From Torymus aiolomorphi (lineage: Eukaryota; Arthropoda; Insecta; Hymenoptera; Torymidae): a stretch of DNA of 64,000 bases. Where the stretch lies: the NCBI GenBank assembly GCA_036365515.1, contig CM070875.1, positions 89,232,128-89,296,127 of the forward strand, given 5' to 3'. The notes under the pieces were generated by a model that was not told the DNA's origin, ran no database searches, and was given only the letters and a program-made list of their open reading frames with translations. Shown here piece by piece: positions 32,726-43,444 of the stretch; positions within the stretch are counted from its first letter, which is position 1, and every line of letters starts with the position of its first letter. The translations under genes were made by a program, and so were the position numbers.

Positions 32726-32853
32726 ATAAAACTAAATTATATTTTTACACTTTTGTATGGAAATGTCATAAGCCAAGAAATAATTGTAGAATTAAAATTT
32801 ACTTGCTTATAGCATTTCCATGCAAAAAATGTAAAAATATAATTTTGTTTTAT
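32726..32853. repeat. Hairpin inverted repeat, 128 bp
   Basis: Arms ATAAAACTAAATTATATTTTTAC and TATGGAAATG with reverse complements at the far side; about 50 bp each, imperfect. Foldback remnant or RNA hairpin. Confidence 0.6.
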
Positions 32854-33385
32854 ATGCCTGGTGTGTGCAAGTTAGTGTACGTGTGTGTATGTGTGTGTGT
32901 GTATGTGTGTGTATATGTGTGTGTGTATATATACATATTGTTTTAAATAATTAAATAAAATAATAAAATATATATTATACGTGTTTCAGTGATTTTGAAA
33001 GAAAATACATCATCAAGCGACTACCATGGGATCTTGCAGGACTTGACAGATGAGGTTAAGACAACACATTAACAACAAGACTTAAAAAAGGTTTTTAACC
33101 TAAGGCGAAAGAAACGATAAGTATTTAAGATAAATAAATTGATGCACGTATAGCCAAAATGTTATAAAATGACTAAAAGTTGATTTTGTTTTCTAGGTCA
33201 AAAAATACCAAGGAAAATAAAATTCTACGCAAGGAAGTCAATGCCAAATTGTTTTTCATGACCAGTATATGCATAAATATCAATATCAACTAAAAGGGAG
33301 TCGTGTTTTGGATATTTTTATGCATTATGTGATATCAAAACTTTAAAGTTGATTTTCTCACAATATTGTTTTTAATAAAATAAGC
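32854..33385. other. No gene; GT microsatellite
   Basis: (GT)n with TA interruptions at about 32879-32932, then unique-looking AT-rich DNA without ORFs. Confidence 0.5.
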
Positions 33386-33700
33386 TCACTGACCGTAAGC
33401 TTTAAAATATTCCTGCGGATGGATTGACTCCAGATTTAAACTGAGTATTTCTAAATGCTATAGTTTTCTTATCAGTGTATGGTTTTAAAATTGAATGTCA
33501 GAAAAAATTTTTACATTAAAAAAATGTTGGAAAAGTTTAAACCATTAAAAAAACTATCATAAAAAAAGAGGATAAAAATTTTTTTTTTCTTTGAATCAAA
33601 AATCCTAGCACTCTTAAGAAAACTATAACATTTAGAAGTACTTAGTTTAAATCTAGAGTCAATCCTTCCGCAGGAACATTTAAAAGCTTACGGTCAGTGA
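33386..33700. mobile_element. Foldback/MITE element, 315 bp
   Basis: Inverted ends TCACTGACCGTAAGCTTT...GATTTAAACT and reverse complement, about 85 bp with scattered mismatches. Non-coding interior with poly-A and poly-T. Confidence 0.75.
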
Positions 33701-34165
33701 AAAAACTTGTTTCATCGATAACTATGGTTCTGGACCATAAAAAAGGCTCAAACACAGGTCTAAGGAAAGGTAAATATACCCCTTTTATATGTAAAAAGTG
33801 GGGAATAATTGGCTCACATTTATATATAGAAATATAAAATATTTTTATTTCAGAAATAAAGGTGCCTAGCCCCCTTAAACGTTGGCCTTTTGGTGCGTAG
33901 TAGAGAAAGGCTTTCACAAAAGTTGTAATAATGTGTGTGTGTGTGTGTCTGTGTTTATGTTTGTGTGTACCTGTGTGCTGTAGGTGTACGTGAACGTGTT
34001 AGACCGGCGAGGCACATTTGCAGGATAATATTATGCTGATGCAGCTTTCTTTCGCTCTCGCGTCTGTCCCCGCGCTATGCGTCGTCAGCATCCCGAAGTT
34101 TGACCCCGGCTGGCGCCGGCTGTCAAGGTCAGGTTTGTTGTGACGGCCCACAGCGCGGGATATAC
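33701..34165. other. No gene; junction to Pol-2
   Basis: AT-rich, then a GT tract (33930-33955), then GC-richer DNA with a short GGCTGGCGCCGGC palindrome near 34108. Pol-2 integrase homology starts at about 34166. Confidence 0.45.
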
Positions 34166-34495
34166 TACTAACGTCGATATGGCAATCGTGTTTTTAAAAC
34201 CCTTAATTACAGCGTCGGTGACTTGGTGTGCGTCAGTCGTGCAAAGAACGTTGTCGCTAAAGGATATAAGAGTGGTTGGACACCAGAGATTTTTAAAATT
34301 ACACGAATCTCCACGACGCGCCCACCTGCAGTTTATTATTTAGAAGACTTGGCAGGCGAGGAAATTTACAGATTTTTTTACGCTGAAAAATTGTGTAGAG
34401 GCAAAGGTAGAGGTAAAGCATATTTTGTAAAGTGGAAAGGATACGGCGATAAGTTCCATTCCTGGATTAGAGCGAATAAATTGACGAATATATAA
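34166..34495 (+). pseudogene. Polinton integrase C-terminus with shortened chromodomain (Pol-2)
   Basis: Reading frame matches the last 120 residues of the Pol-1 integrase: RYGNRVFKTL, VSRAKNVVAKGYKSGW, STTRPPAVYYLEDLAGEE and KWKGYGDKF.SWI. The first chromodomain strands are missing: LCRGKGRGKAYF here replaces a stretch about 24 residues longer in Pol-1, so a deletion hit the domain. The catalytic core is absent; homology begins abruptly at about 34166. Confidence 0.8.
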
Positions 34496-34507
34496 AAAAA
34501 TTTTAAA

Positions 34508-34904
34508 ATGAAAGATCAGTTTTATATTGTGTTCCCGAGCAACAGCAGCATGAATTATTTTGCGGAAAATACCATGACACATTTCATCACGCAGCTCCCT
34601 CAGCAGATACTTCCTCAAGGTTCATGGTCAGTCGCTCTTACGGAGGCTCAAATTCCGCTGACGTTTCAACAAGTATTTTCCGAGCAATGGGATAGAACAG
34701 TTTCTCTTAATCTCATTCCACAGTCGACTCTAGAGACAACGGCAAAAAATATTAGTACTACAGTGTCGCTGCTTCGTCCAGGAATTTACAGAGATATAAA
34801 CATTATAGTAAGAGAGCTAAGTAATTGAAACGCTATAGATGACTATTTGGAATTCGGTGTCGATCACGGTGGCTACGTGGCTTGTGAGTTTGTACAAAGA
34901 TAAC
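34508..34904 (+). pseudogene. Penton-like minor capsid gene, 5' part (Pol-2, split by Copia)
   Basis: Likely minor (penton-type) capsid protein that would sit at capsid vertices. Starts 12 bp after the integrase stop: MKDQFYIVFPSNSSMN, QLPQQILPQGSWSVALTEAQ. The frame ends at 34826 and shifts; sequence continues to the Copia insertion at 34905. The 3' part resumes beyond the insert (39960-40360). The penton call rests on position before the capsid gene and on general family memory, so it is moderate. Confidence 0.6.
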
Positions 34905-35245
34905 TGTTGAGGTGTGGTATTATTATTAACGATGGAGAGATACATTTAAGGTATAAAAGAATGACTTATTTATTTAGGCTTAAGTATAAAATAGGACGGG
35001 TGCTTCATAGCGCCTAGCGCAAGGTGCTTTCCGTTCGGCGTACGGCAGAAGAGAGAGAGAGAGAGCAGCGTATCGTTCGCTGCCTCTCGACTTCGATGCT
35101 TGCTCACGCACACACTAGGAAGGGAAGAGGTACATGTTTACTTTTAGACTCATACGACATTGCGCGCTCTCGATACAGTCGCGCGCTTACACATACCTAC
35201 TGTTTATATTCATGCGTACAATATAGATGTATACTATTTTCAACA
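34905..35245 (-). repeat. Copia LTR, left (3' LTR in element orientation)
   Basis: Starts TGTTGAGG, ends TTCAACA; nearly identical to 39615-39941. On its inner side the minus strand reads a purine-rich AAGGAGGCG polypurine tract (35246-35254). The flanking five bases ATAAC are the left target-site candidate. Confidence 0.88.
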
Positions 35246-35281
35246 CGCCTCCTTACATATATATTGTACACTTTTAATTTA

Positions 35282-36840
35282 TTACATGATATTCAATAAT
35301 TCTCTGAACTTTTCAAATTTATCTTTACACAACGCTTTTGTAAAGAAATCCGCAACATTATCATTCGAATCAATTTTAATTATTACAATTTCGTTTTCTT
35401 TCACGCTTTCATGAACATAGTGATAATGTATTTCTATATGCTTCGAGTTTTTAGTAAAGTTTCCATAATTCGCTATATTTATCGCTCCTGTATTATCTTC
35501 AAATACTTTTACAGGATCAATCAATTCCACATTAAAGTTTTTCATTAACTCTAGTATAAACTTTATTTCACTGACTGCCTGAGATAAGGCTAGATATTCT
35601 GCATAAGTTGAGGTCTTTGTTACCGTTCTTTGTTTTCGCGATTTCCAATCTATTATATTTCCAAATACTTTAATAACATATCCAGATGTGGATTTTCTGT
35701 CCACATTATCACCAGCCCAATCAGCGTCTACATAACAATCTATAATCCCGCAATTTACATTTCTTTTATAGCTCATCTTTAAATCTTTCGTTAAATACAA
35801 GTATTTCAAGATTAGTAACGCATATTTCCAATGAGTCTCATTATAACTATTCTGATACCTACTCAAATAATTCACACTATAACTTATATCAGGCCTTGTA
35901 CTTGAACTTATATATAATAATGCACCTATCAAATTTCTATATTTAATATGTGACTCGCATATTTCAGCCTTTTCAATTTTTGGATTCGTTTCCATAGGAG
36001 TGCTATATAATTTACTAGTCTGCAATTGATATTTATTCGCTAATGACTCTATATACTTCGTTTGACTTAATTTCATATCACAATTTCGATGATCATATTC
36101 TATATTAAGACCAAGGTATTCTTTAACTTCTCCTAGATCTTTCATCTTAAATTTTTCTGACAAGACTCTTTTTAATTTCTTAATTTTCTTTTTACTCTTA
36201 CTACAAATTAACAAATCATCGACATATATCAATAAGTAAATTTTATCTATACCCTCACTTTGAGAATATAAACAATAATCTACGTTACTCCTTTTAAATT
36301 TTATCTTTGTCAAATATTCATCCAAACATTTATACCATGCCCTTGGACTTTCTCGTAGTCCGTACAATGCTTTACGTAATTTACAAACTCTGTTCCATCG
36401 CTATAACCTTTCGGTTGACCGACATATACGTCCGAGCTTACTTCACCATTTAAAAAAGCAGTAACTACATCCATTTGTTCTATAATTAGACCAAACTGAC
36501 AACAAAAGGAAAACAAAATTTTTAAAGTTTGCATTTTAGCAACTGGAGCGTATATGTCGTCAATCACATTTGTCCGTTGAAATCCTCTTACAACTAATCT
36601 CGCTTTACATATATCATCAGATTTCCTACTATAAACCCATTTTACATCATCTTTTAAACTTTCTATTTCTTTATCCATAGCTTTTATCCAGCTCTCACTA
36701 TCATTACTACTCATCGCCTCCTCAAATGTATATGGAGTATCTACCCTGCAGTAATTTACATAAATATTATTCGAAATATTTTCTGGATATCTTATTGAAC
36801 TTTTTCTATCACGTATAGATCTACGTGGGACTTTTAACCT
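35282..36840 (-). pseudogene. Copia pol: reverse transcriptase and RNase H
   Basis: Ty1/Copia RT and RNase H. Two pieces: 36840-36310 (WIKAMDKEIESLK, ARLVVRGFQ, MDVVTAFLNGE) and 36367-35282 (MYGLRESPRAWYK, catalytic LIYVDDLLI, YVDADWAGDNVDRKSTSGY of RNase H, then STYAEYLALSQAVSEIKF). A frameshift near 36340-36370 separates them. The remaining reading frame is long and well kept, so the copy is fairly recent. The 3' end lies 36 bp from the LTR. Confidence 0.92.
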
Positions 36841-37295
36841 CTAGGTTGCCGTAAAGCCTAAATATAGGCTCTACCTGTGATCGGAACATTGTATAAGTTA
36901 TATCTAAGATATAGTGACATAGTTTGGGCATTTTCTAAGGGGATTAAAGCCCTTCAAATCCCGGCAGTCTAAACGTTAATAGTTCTACATTTTTCTTATT
37001 TACTACTTTTGATTCCTGTTCATTATTCTCATCCGCGCTTTGAAAAACATTATGATTGCTTAAATCATCATCACAATCATTGTGTTCTCCTCTAAATGAC
37101 TCAAAGAGTCGAAGTAGAAGGAGATGTATATTTTGACTCTACATCATCAAGTCCTATACATTTTACATTTTCCTCTACGATATCTACATTTCTAGCAACT
37201 ACCATTTTATTATTTACTAGGACTCTATATCCTACATCACTATATCCTAATAGGATTCCCATATCTGCCTTTTTATCCCATTTAGAATTTCCTTT
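36841..37295 (-). pseudogene. Copia integrase-RT linker, degenerate
   Basis: Acidic linker codons in broken frames. A segment of about 135 bp (36838-36975) with no coding fit interrupts the frame and looks inserted (starts TCTAGGTTGCCGTAAAGC). Confidence 0.5.
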
Positions 37296-38036
37296 TTATT
37301 CCGGTTTTCTAACAAAAACTCTACTCCCGTATAGACGTAAATGTTTGACATCCGGCCGTCTCCTAAAAAATATTTCGTACGGAGTGTTTCTCTCTATCGT
37401 ATTAGTCAACGTTCGATTTTTCAAATACGTCGCTGCACAAATAATCTCGGACCAAAACCGTTTATGAACGTTTGCCTCTGTTAGTAAACATCGTGCCATA
37501 TTCATTATCGTTCTATTAAACCTTTCCGCGGTTCCGTTTAACTCATGTACATATACTAGACAATTATTCAAAATAATACCTTTTTCTTTGGCAAATTTAT
37601 AGAAGCGGTTATTTAAATATTCTTTCCCGTTATCGCATCTCAAAACTTTTACTTTCTTTTCAGATAAATTTTCACATTCATTAATAAATCTAACTAAGCA
37701 ATCAAAAACTTCGTCTTTAGTTTTGATACAATAAACCTTCGCGATTTTGCTATAATCATCAATGAAAGAAACAAAATAATTTTCTCCATTAAAATCTGCA
37801 GGTTTAAATGGACCGCATACATCTGTATGTACTATCTCTAAAATATCTTTAGCTTTTATTCTATCGTTGCTAAATGGCAAGTTATGCATTTCATTCTCTA
37901 TGCACGTTTTGCACTTCAGAAATTCCGTTTCAAGTTTATTCGGAATACCCGTTAATAACTCTTCTCTACATAGTGTATTTAGATACCCGAAATTTACGTG
38001 TCCTAACATTCTATGCCATTTCTCTTTCAAACTCAT
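37296..38036 (-). pseudogene. Copia integrase
   Basis: GAG-pre-integrase zinc-binding region (WHRMLGHVNFGYLN, then CKTCIENEMHNLP) followed by the rve core: IVHTDVCGPF (first Asp), VLRCDNGKEYLNN (second Asp), LNGTAERFNRT (Glu). All three acidic residues are present. Frame joins the protease ORF with a one-base shift at about 38036 (ATAATAACATGA region) and ends at 37296 in VFVRKPE. A second, more decayed copy lies at 46745-47880. Confidence 0.92.
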
Positions 38037-39481
38037 GTTATTATTGCTACAGTGGCTGTGTTTACAAAATTCTCTCTATGTTTCAAGGTACTATTTATCT
38101 TATAAGTTCGATTTTCTTTGTATGCTACAGCTATCAATTTATTAGCTTTATCTATTATCCTTGCTGTATTTCCCTTTGAAATGATCGTATTGTTATCTGT
38201 TAATTTCCCAAAACTTATTAAGTTTGTATTCATTTTTCCGGCATAAAAAACATTACTCATATTAACTTCATTCTTTTTACCAAACGCGTCAAAATAGCTA
38301 ACTACATTTCCAATTTTCGTTGCTTTTATATATCTATTATCCCCTAAATAGATATTTACCGGTTCTTGAAGATCAATAAATTTATCAAAATAGTCTACGC
38401 TATTTATAATGTGGTCTATACATCCGCTGTCCAGCAACCACTGTATTTCATTACCTAGCCTACCTTGACTATAGTTACTCTGCGCCTCATGCGCCGTAGC
38501 TATCCACGCGCTCGTACCTTCGCCGCTCTGCTCGCTCGTGCTGGCTCCTTGCTGACGGAAGTTTCCGCGCCCTCTGCCGTAGTTGCCTCTTCCTGCCTTC
38601 CCTCGGCCGCAGCCACGTGTTGAGCCTCGCCATGTTGCGCCGCTTTGTCCTGCTTGTCCTCCATTTTGGCATTCTCGTGCGAAATGCCCGGTTCTCCCAC
38701 ATTTGAAGCAGCTTCCTTTCTGGTTCTTTTTTGCAGCGAATACATTAGACCTTTGTTCGCTATGCTCGTTATTGTTCTTCATTTCAGCAATCTGGATTTT
38801 ATTTTTCACATACGATGCCGTTTGATCCTCTTCTTTTCACGTGTCTATTAAATCGCCAATGTATTGGCTTGGCGACGTGTTCAACATGTAATTCAATTTT
38901 TCTTTTTCACTTATTTTTGCACCTGCGCTTTTTAATTCATTCACTGATTTTTCAAATTCACTGAAAAATGTTGCTGTATCACTATATTTTTCTAGTCTCA
39001 ATTTTTCCAATTTATTTCGACACACGATTTGTAGTGCTGTAGACTCTTTCAAATACATAACATCCAATTTTTTTATTATTTTATACGCCGTATCTTCTTC
39101 ACACACAAACTCCAATTGTTTGTTGGAAATGGCACTGTAAATCAAATTTATGGCCTTTTTTGCCAAATTTAAGTCACTTTCTTCCCAGTCATCTTTGTCT
39201 GCAGCAACTCTTGCTCTGGTTATTACTATGTCACACTTTTTCATCTTCAAGTACATCGTAATCCTTTTCTTCCACATGCTGTAGTCTTCACCGTCGAACA
39301 CCGGTATCGTGATGTCTTTTCTCTCCATTTTATCTTCTTCGTTCTCGAACGTTCTTTCGTGTTCGGAACTTTCTTCGTGCTTAACCTCCAAGGTCGTTTG
39401 TTCTTCAATAGATGTCCCGAACGTTCCTTCGTGTTCGGACTTTTCATCTTGCTCGATTTTGAATTTCGATTCTTCGTCCAT
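38033..39481 (-). pseudogene. Copia gag and protease
   Basis: Gag starts at ATG 39479-39481 (MDEESKFKIEQDE), with an acidic N-terminus containing a duplicated EHEGTFG/EHERTFE phrase, then a UBN2-type Gag body (FDGEDYSMWKKRI, TATFFSEFEKSV). An in-frame TGA at 38837-38839 follows DLIDT; the frame continues through nucleocapsid CFKCGRTGHFAREC (CCHC) and an Arg/Gly-rich stretch to the protease WLLDSGCIDHI, where Asp-Ser-Gly is the active site. The nonsense codon would remove nucleocapsid and protease. Confidence 0.9.
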
Positions 39482-39585
39482 ATACGTTTCACACGGTATT
39501 CACATAAGCGGCACTTTAATTATCTCTATATGACTCGAGAGTCGATATAGCAGATAATGAGAAAAAGCACTTACCACTCACCTCG

Positions 39586-39614
39586 TGGCAAACCAACCAC
39601 GGCTCCAGCTACCA
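39586..39614 (-). promoter_or_regulatory. Copia primer-binding site region
   Basis: On the minus strand the 5' LTR end (...CTCAACA) is directly followed by TGGTAGCTGGAGCCGTGG, beginning TGG as a primer-binding site should. The matching tRNA is not identified. Confidence 0.5.
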
Positions 39615-39941
39615 TGTTGAGGTGTGGTATTATTATTAATGATGGAGAGACACATTTAAGGTATAAAAGAATGACTTATTTATTTAGGCTTAAGTATAAA
39701 ATAAGGCGGGCGCTTCATAGCGCCTAGCGCAAGGTGCCTTCCGTTCAGCGTACGGCAGAAGAGAGAGAGAGAGCAGCGTGTCGTTCGCTGCCTCTCGACT
39801 TCGATGCTTGCTCACGCACACACTAGGAAGGGGAGAGGTACATGTTTACTTTCGGACTCATACGACATTGCGCGCTCTCGATACAGTCGCGCGCTCACAC
39901 ATACCTACTGTTTATATTCATGCGTACAATATAGATGTATA
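39615..39941 (-). repeat. Copia LTR, right (5' LTR, end truncated)
   Basis: Matches 34905-35236 with few differences (including one fewer GA pair near 39763), but the last 12 or so bases (CTATTTTCAACA) are replaced by CAATACATACATATATA. So the outer end and the second target-site copy are lost or altered. Confidence 0.85.
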
Positions 39942-39959
39942 CAATACATACATATATAT

Positions 39960-40360
39960 TGCAAGAAGTTGCAAAAAAATTTGGGATTCGAAAGCACGAA
40001 TAGTATTTTTATAACGGATGAAGAATCACTAGTATGTGATAGATCTGCTCATCTCTCCAATAGGCTTCGGTCCATACTTATGATTTATAGTGATATCTGC
40101 AAACCTTATCAATAGGTGACGTTCAATCGCGATCGTTGCGAGCAGTATCGTTAAATATCGACAACAATTACACGTATGGTAGTACGAGAATCAAGAGTTT
40201 CTCCCCACCCATGTACATGCCTTTATTATTCAACTCATTTCAGACAATCGAAATCAATATAAGGGACCAAAGTGGCCGTGCGATCTCATTCGATTACGGT
40301 ACAATAACGGTGACACTTCATTTCAAGAAACTTGACTACAGCTTATTTTTAATACAGTGA
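39960..40360 (+). pseudogene. Penton-like minor capsid gene, 3' part (Pol-2)
   Basis: Continuation of the gene interrupted at 34904. Coding phrases: FITDEESLVCDRS and LMIYSDICKPYQ in one frame to about 40112, then a frameshift and AVSLNIDNNYTYG, LLFNSFQTIEINIRDQ and TITVTLHFKK to TGA 40358-40360. The last strand closely resembles in pattern the end of 50471-51168 in the other virus-like element (VDRDGRLVNFRGEVMTVRHH), which supports a shared capsid role. The stop overlaps the next ATG as TGATG. Confidence 0.65.
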
Positions 40361-40932
40361 TGAAGCGTTACCAAGAATACTTCAACATGCAAGTTGACGG
40401 TGGATATAGCGGAGGGGAGGTGCTTGGTGGGGGTCAACGGATTAATGGTGGGGTTGGACGTATTTACGTTGGATCCTCCTACCAAAGGAGCCACGGTGGC
40501 ATTGGTACATTTTTGGCTGTAATTTTCCATCGCCTTCTCCTACTTTTCACTCGTGGAGCCAAGGCTGTTGCGAAGGAGGCTGTGCGTACTGGTATGAATA
40601 TTATGTCTGATGTGACCGAGCGAAACACTCCGTTTAAAGAATCGATTCATAAACGCTTTAAAGAATCTGACGAAGTTATCAAACAAAAAGCAGAGGAGAA
40701 ATTGGATAAACTAATGGAGGGGTCTGGATATAAATTACAACGCTATGGCTTACCACTTTGGTTGCAAATGGGTGCTGGCTCTGATACAAATCACAGAGGT
40801 AAAAGGAAGAAAAGTAATTCTAGAAAAAGGAAAACAAGAAAACGCAAGTCTAATAGTTCGAAAAAAGGCAACGCCAAGAAAAAACAAACGAAACAAAAGA
40901 AGAAGAGAACCACGAGAGATATTTTTGGATAG
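40360..40932 (+). CDS. Basic core-like Polinton protein
   Basis: About 190 codons, uninterrupted, ATG at 40360-40362 overlapping the penton-like stop. Gly-rich N-terminus (GGYSGGEVLGGGQRINGG), a hydrophobic segment (GIGTFLAVIFHRLLLLFTRGAKAV at about residues 47-70), helical middle (ESDEVIKQKAEEKLDKL), and a very Lys/Arg-rich C-terminus, ending TTRDIFG. A hydrophobic helix plus basic tail suggests a minor virion or DNA-condensing protein, comparable in layout to adenovirus core or cement proteins; that analogy is inference. It lies between penton-like and major capsid genes. Confidence 0.65.
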   Translation: MKRYQEYFNMQVDGGYSGGEVLGGGQRINGGVGRIYVGSSYQRSHGGIGTFLAVIFHRLLLLFTRGAKAVAKEAVRTGMNIMSDVTERNTPFKESIHKRFKESDEVIKQKAEEKLDKLMEGSGYKLQRYGLPLWLQMGAGSDTNHRGKRKKSNSRKRKTRKRKSNSSKKGNAKKKQTKQKKKRTTRDIFG

Positions 40933-40937
40933 ATAAG

Positions 40938-42247
40938 ATGGCATTTTTACACACCCATTCGTGCGAGTGTCTCGAGTGGGAGTTGTTTCTGTTTGAAACT
41001 CCTCCTACTCAAACAAATAGAAAATTCATACTGGATGCAATATAAACCAATATCGTCTTTACCTGATGACTCACCTATAGAATCTGTTTTGCCGGGCAAT
41101 GGTGAAGAATATATTGATCTTGCTCACAAAATGCTTAGTCTGCGTGTAAGTCTACAAACTATGGTTGACGTACCACAAGCCTCTATAGCCCAGGTACCCA
41201 AAGTCGATCCTGTCAATAATTTTATGCATTCTTTATTTATTCAAGTGGATATATTTTTTAATCGAAAACCTGTATCACCGCCTACAAACGCGCACACATA
41301 CAGAGCGTACCTTGAAAATTTAGTAAATTATGGACCTACTGCAAAAAATTCGCATTTGACGAGTGTGATGTGGTACAACGATACTGCTGAAAAAATGGAC
41401 GACGATCAAGAGGCAAATGCAGGCCTTCTGCAACATCGCAAATTACTGTCGGCAACAAAATCAGTTTACATAATTGGCCATCTTCACTTCAACGTGTTCA
41501 ATCAAGAAAAATTATTAATAAACGGTGTCGAGATAAGGGTGCGATTAGTAAGGTCTCGCGATAGTTTTGTCTCATGGATCCTACGGGCTGTTGCTCTGTA
41601 CATATCGACGAAGCCAATCTCTTAGTCAGACGCGTACAAATTAGTCCTGATGTTTTATTAGCACACACCCAATCACATTCAAAAACAACTACCAAATATC
41701 CTCTCACGAGGGTTAAGATTAAAGCTGTAATAATGCATGGAGGTATTCACGGTGAAACTTTGGATAATATAATATTACGTCAACTGCCAAAACGAATTAT
41801 AATCGGGCTTTTTAACAATAAGGCTTTCAATGGCGATTGAGGTCTAAATCCGTTTAACTTTGAACATTTTAATATAAATTTTCTATGCTTTTACGTTGAC
41901 GGCGTACAAATACCTTCTAAACCACTGCAACCTAATTTCGGAGATAGCAAATTATACATTGATGCTTATCATACGTTATTTTATGGAACCGGTGTACATT
42001 TTCTTAATGAGGGTAATGAAATCTCGCGTGAATCGTATCCTAATGGCTATTGTCTTTTCGCGTTTGATTTAACCCCCGATCTATCGGATGCACTCATTGG
42101 AATTTGGTTAAGCACGGTAGCGTCAGATTAGATGTACTATTCGCTGAGGCATTAGCCAATACTGTAAACTGTATTGTCTATGCTGAGTACGATAATATTT
42201 TGGAAGTAGATGCATCGCGTCAAGCTATTGTAGACTTTAGTAGTTAG
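40938..42247 (+). pseudogene. Polinton major capsid protein (Pol-2)
   Basis: Double-jelly-roll capsid protein. Start ATG 40938 (MAFLHTHSCECLEWELF), five bases after the core-like stop. Breaks near 41030 (after KFILDAI), near 41570-41600 (RDSFVSW then EANLLVRRV in another frame), at 41838 (TGA after AFNGD) and near 42105-42120. Recognisable blocks: IDLAHKMLSLRV, VDIFFNRKPVSPP, YRAYLENLVNYG, NGVEIRVRLVRS, FYVDGVQIPSKPLQPNFG, DAYHTLFYGTGVHFLNEG, CLFAFDLTPDL and a final AEYDNILEVDASRQ. About 436 codons if rejoined, a normal length for the family. It is the only Polinton capsid gene in the window. Family memory plus synteny gives high confidence. Confidence 0.85.
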
Positions 42248-42353
42248 AATAGCGAAGTACAGATGGCGCTGTTGTACTACATATACATGGAAGATTTGCT
42301 TCTTGGTAGCCAGTACGTTTCGAGTCGTGATCGTCATTGCAAGCTACATAAAA

Positions 42354-42690
42354 ATGATGGATTTAGTTATAGATATTCAGTGTCTCAAAGATACTGACAA
42401 TAACAATGCACCAAACGAAATCGCTGTTGTTGCTCTTAATGGTGATTTTCGCGATCATTGGTTAGAGGCAGCGAAAAGTGGCGAAAATTATAGCAAACGA
42501 AATCATCCATTTGGAATATGACGTAGATTGTCCTCCGTTCGATAAGTTATCATCTAATGTATATTGTATGCACCACGCTTTAAGATTTTCGGATTATAAA
42601 TATCGGTGTGCGTTAAATCACATTTATCGTTTGAAAGGCTACTTATCTTTACATTTTGGTTATCTGAATAAAAATTTAATCGATCTTCAC
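42354..42690 (+). pseudogene. Exonuclease-like conserved Polinton protein (Pol-2, internal deletion)
   Basis: Starts MMDLVIDIQCLKDTDN; N-terminal strand with acidic residues and IAVVALNG. At about 42460 the sequence jumps from DHWLE to RG.EKW-like codons: compared with Pol-1 some 70-90 codons in the middle are missing. The C-terminal part continues in another frame (NEIIHLEYDVDCPPFDKL, VYCMHHALRF, CALNHIYRLK). It overlaps the start of the protease gene. A DEDD-type nuclease fold is suspected from the opening strand only. The analogous gene follows the capsid gene in the 48.5-53.5 kb element too. Confidence 0.6.
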
Positions 42691-42691
42691 A

Positions 42692-43250
42692 ATGGACAGC
42701 CTACAAATATTGAAGATCCTTTCACCAATCCAGTCGTATACTGTAGATGTATTCCCGGTGGATCAAATCCCGTGGGTGTGGACCAAACCGACGGCGTTTA
42801 TCGTTAACACTGACGACCATACCTAGCCTGGTATACATTGGGTTGCGTTCTACGTCGACAGATCTTTAACGGTCTATACTTTGATAGTCTTGGATTACCG
42901 CCTATTATGCCCGATCACATAAACCGCTTGCGAAAAAATTGTAAAACATTTCGTTGGAACGCATTTCAGCTTCAAAATGACGAGTCAGATGTATGTGGTC
43001 AGTATTGTATTATGTTTTTATATTATATGAATCATGGTTTAGGTTTCAAGAAGTTTCTCGATAATTTTTCTGTCAACTTGGAGAAAAATGATAACGTAGT
43101 TAAACGCTATAAAAATGCTGACGGAAATTTCACTGGTAACGGCGGATACTTTGTCAGATGTTTACAAAACTGCCACTCTAAAATGTCTTTGTTAGAATAT
43201 AGTTTGTCATCACTTTTATTATCGCGCAAAAAATTTTTTGATGTAAGATA
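42692..43250 (+). pseudogene. Adenain/Ulp1-like cysteine protease (Pol-2)
   Basis: Start ATG 42692-42694 (MDSLQILKILSPIQS) inside the 3' end of the exonuclease-like gene. Catalytic His in GIHWVAFYVD and Cys in DVCGQYCIMFLYY. An in-frame TAG at about 42825 follows DDHT, and a frameshift near 42870 precedes FDSLGLPPIMP. The C-terminus runs to TAA at 43248-43250. Would process capsid precursors; the retained catalytic residues match those of Pol-1. Confidence 0.8.
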
Positions 43251-43397
43251 AATACCACACGTGCCATCGAGTTTTATAAAGTCGCAGTTGTAATTTAACC
43301 ACTTTATCTACAGATGTGTAATTGTTTAGTCTTGATCGGCACACACTTTATTTCTTAAATGCTTGCGTTTTAACTTCACCCGTCAGTTGAAGAGTTG

Positions 43398-43433
43398 TAT
43401 TTAAACGATCGCTCCAGAGCCTTTTGCATCAGT
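43398..43433 (+). promoter_or_regulatory. Core promoter of the Pol-2 terminal gene
   Basis: TATTTAAA at 43398-43405 and GCATCAGTCG with initiator A at 43431, 33 bp apart. Confidence 0.55.
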
Positions 43434-43444
43434 CGCTTTTTACT

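Noticed and set aside
35024..35299. Plus-strand ORFs in 35024-35414 and 39778-40115 as genes
   Set aside because: They lie in the two Copia LTRs and repeat each other; only the part after 39960 matches penton-like coding.
38487..38851. Alternative-frame ORFs over the Copia nucleocapsid
   Set aside because: Shadows of the Arg/Gly-rich Gag tail; no independent motif.
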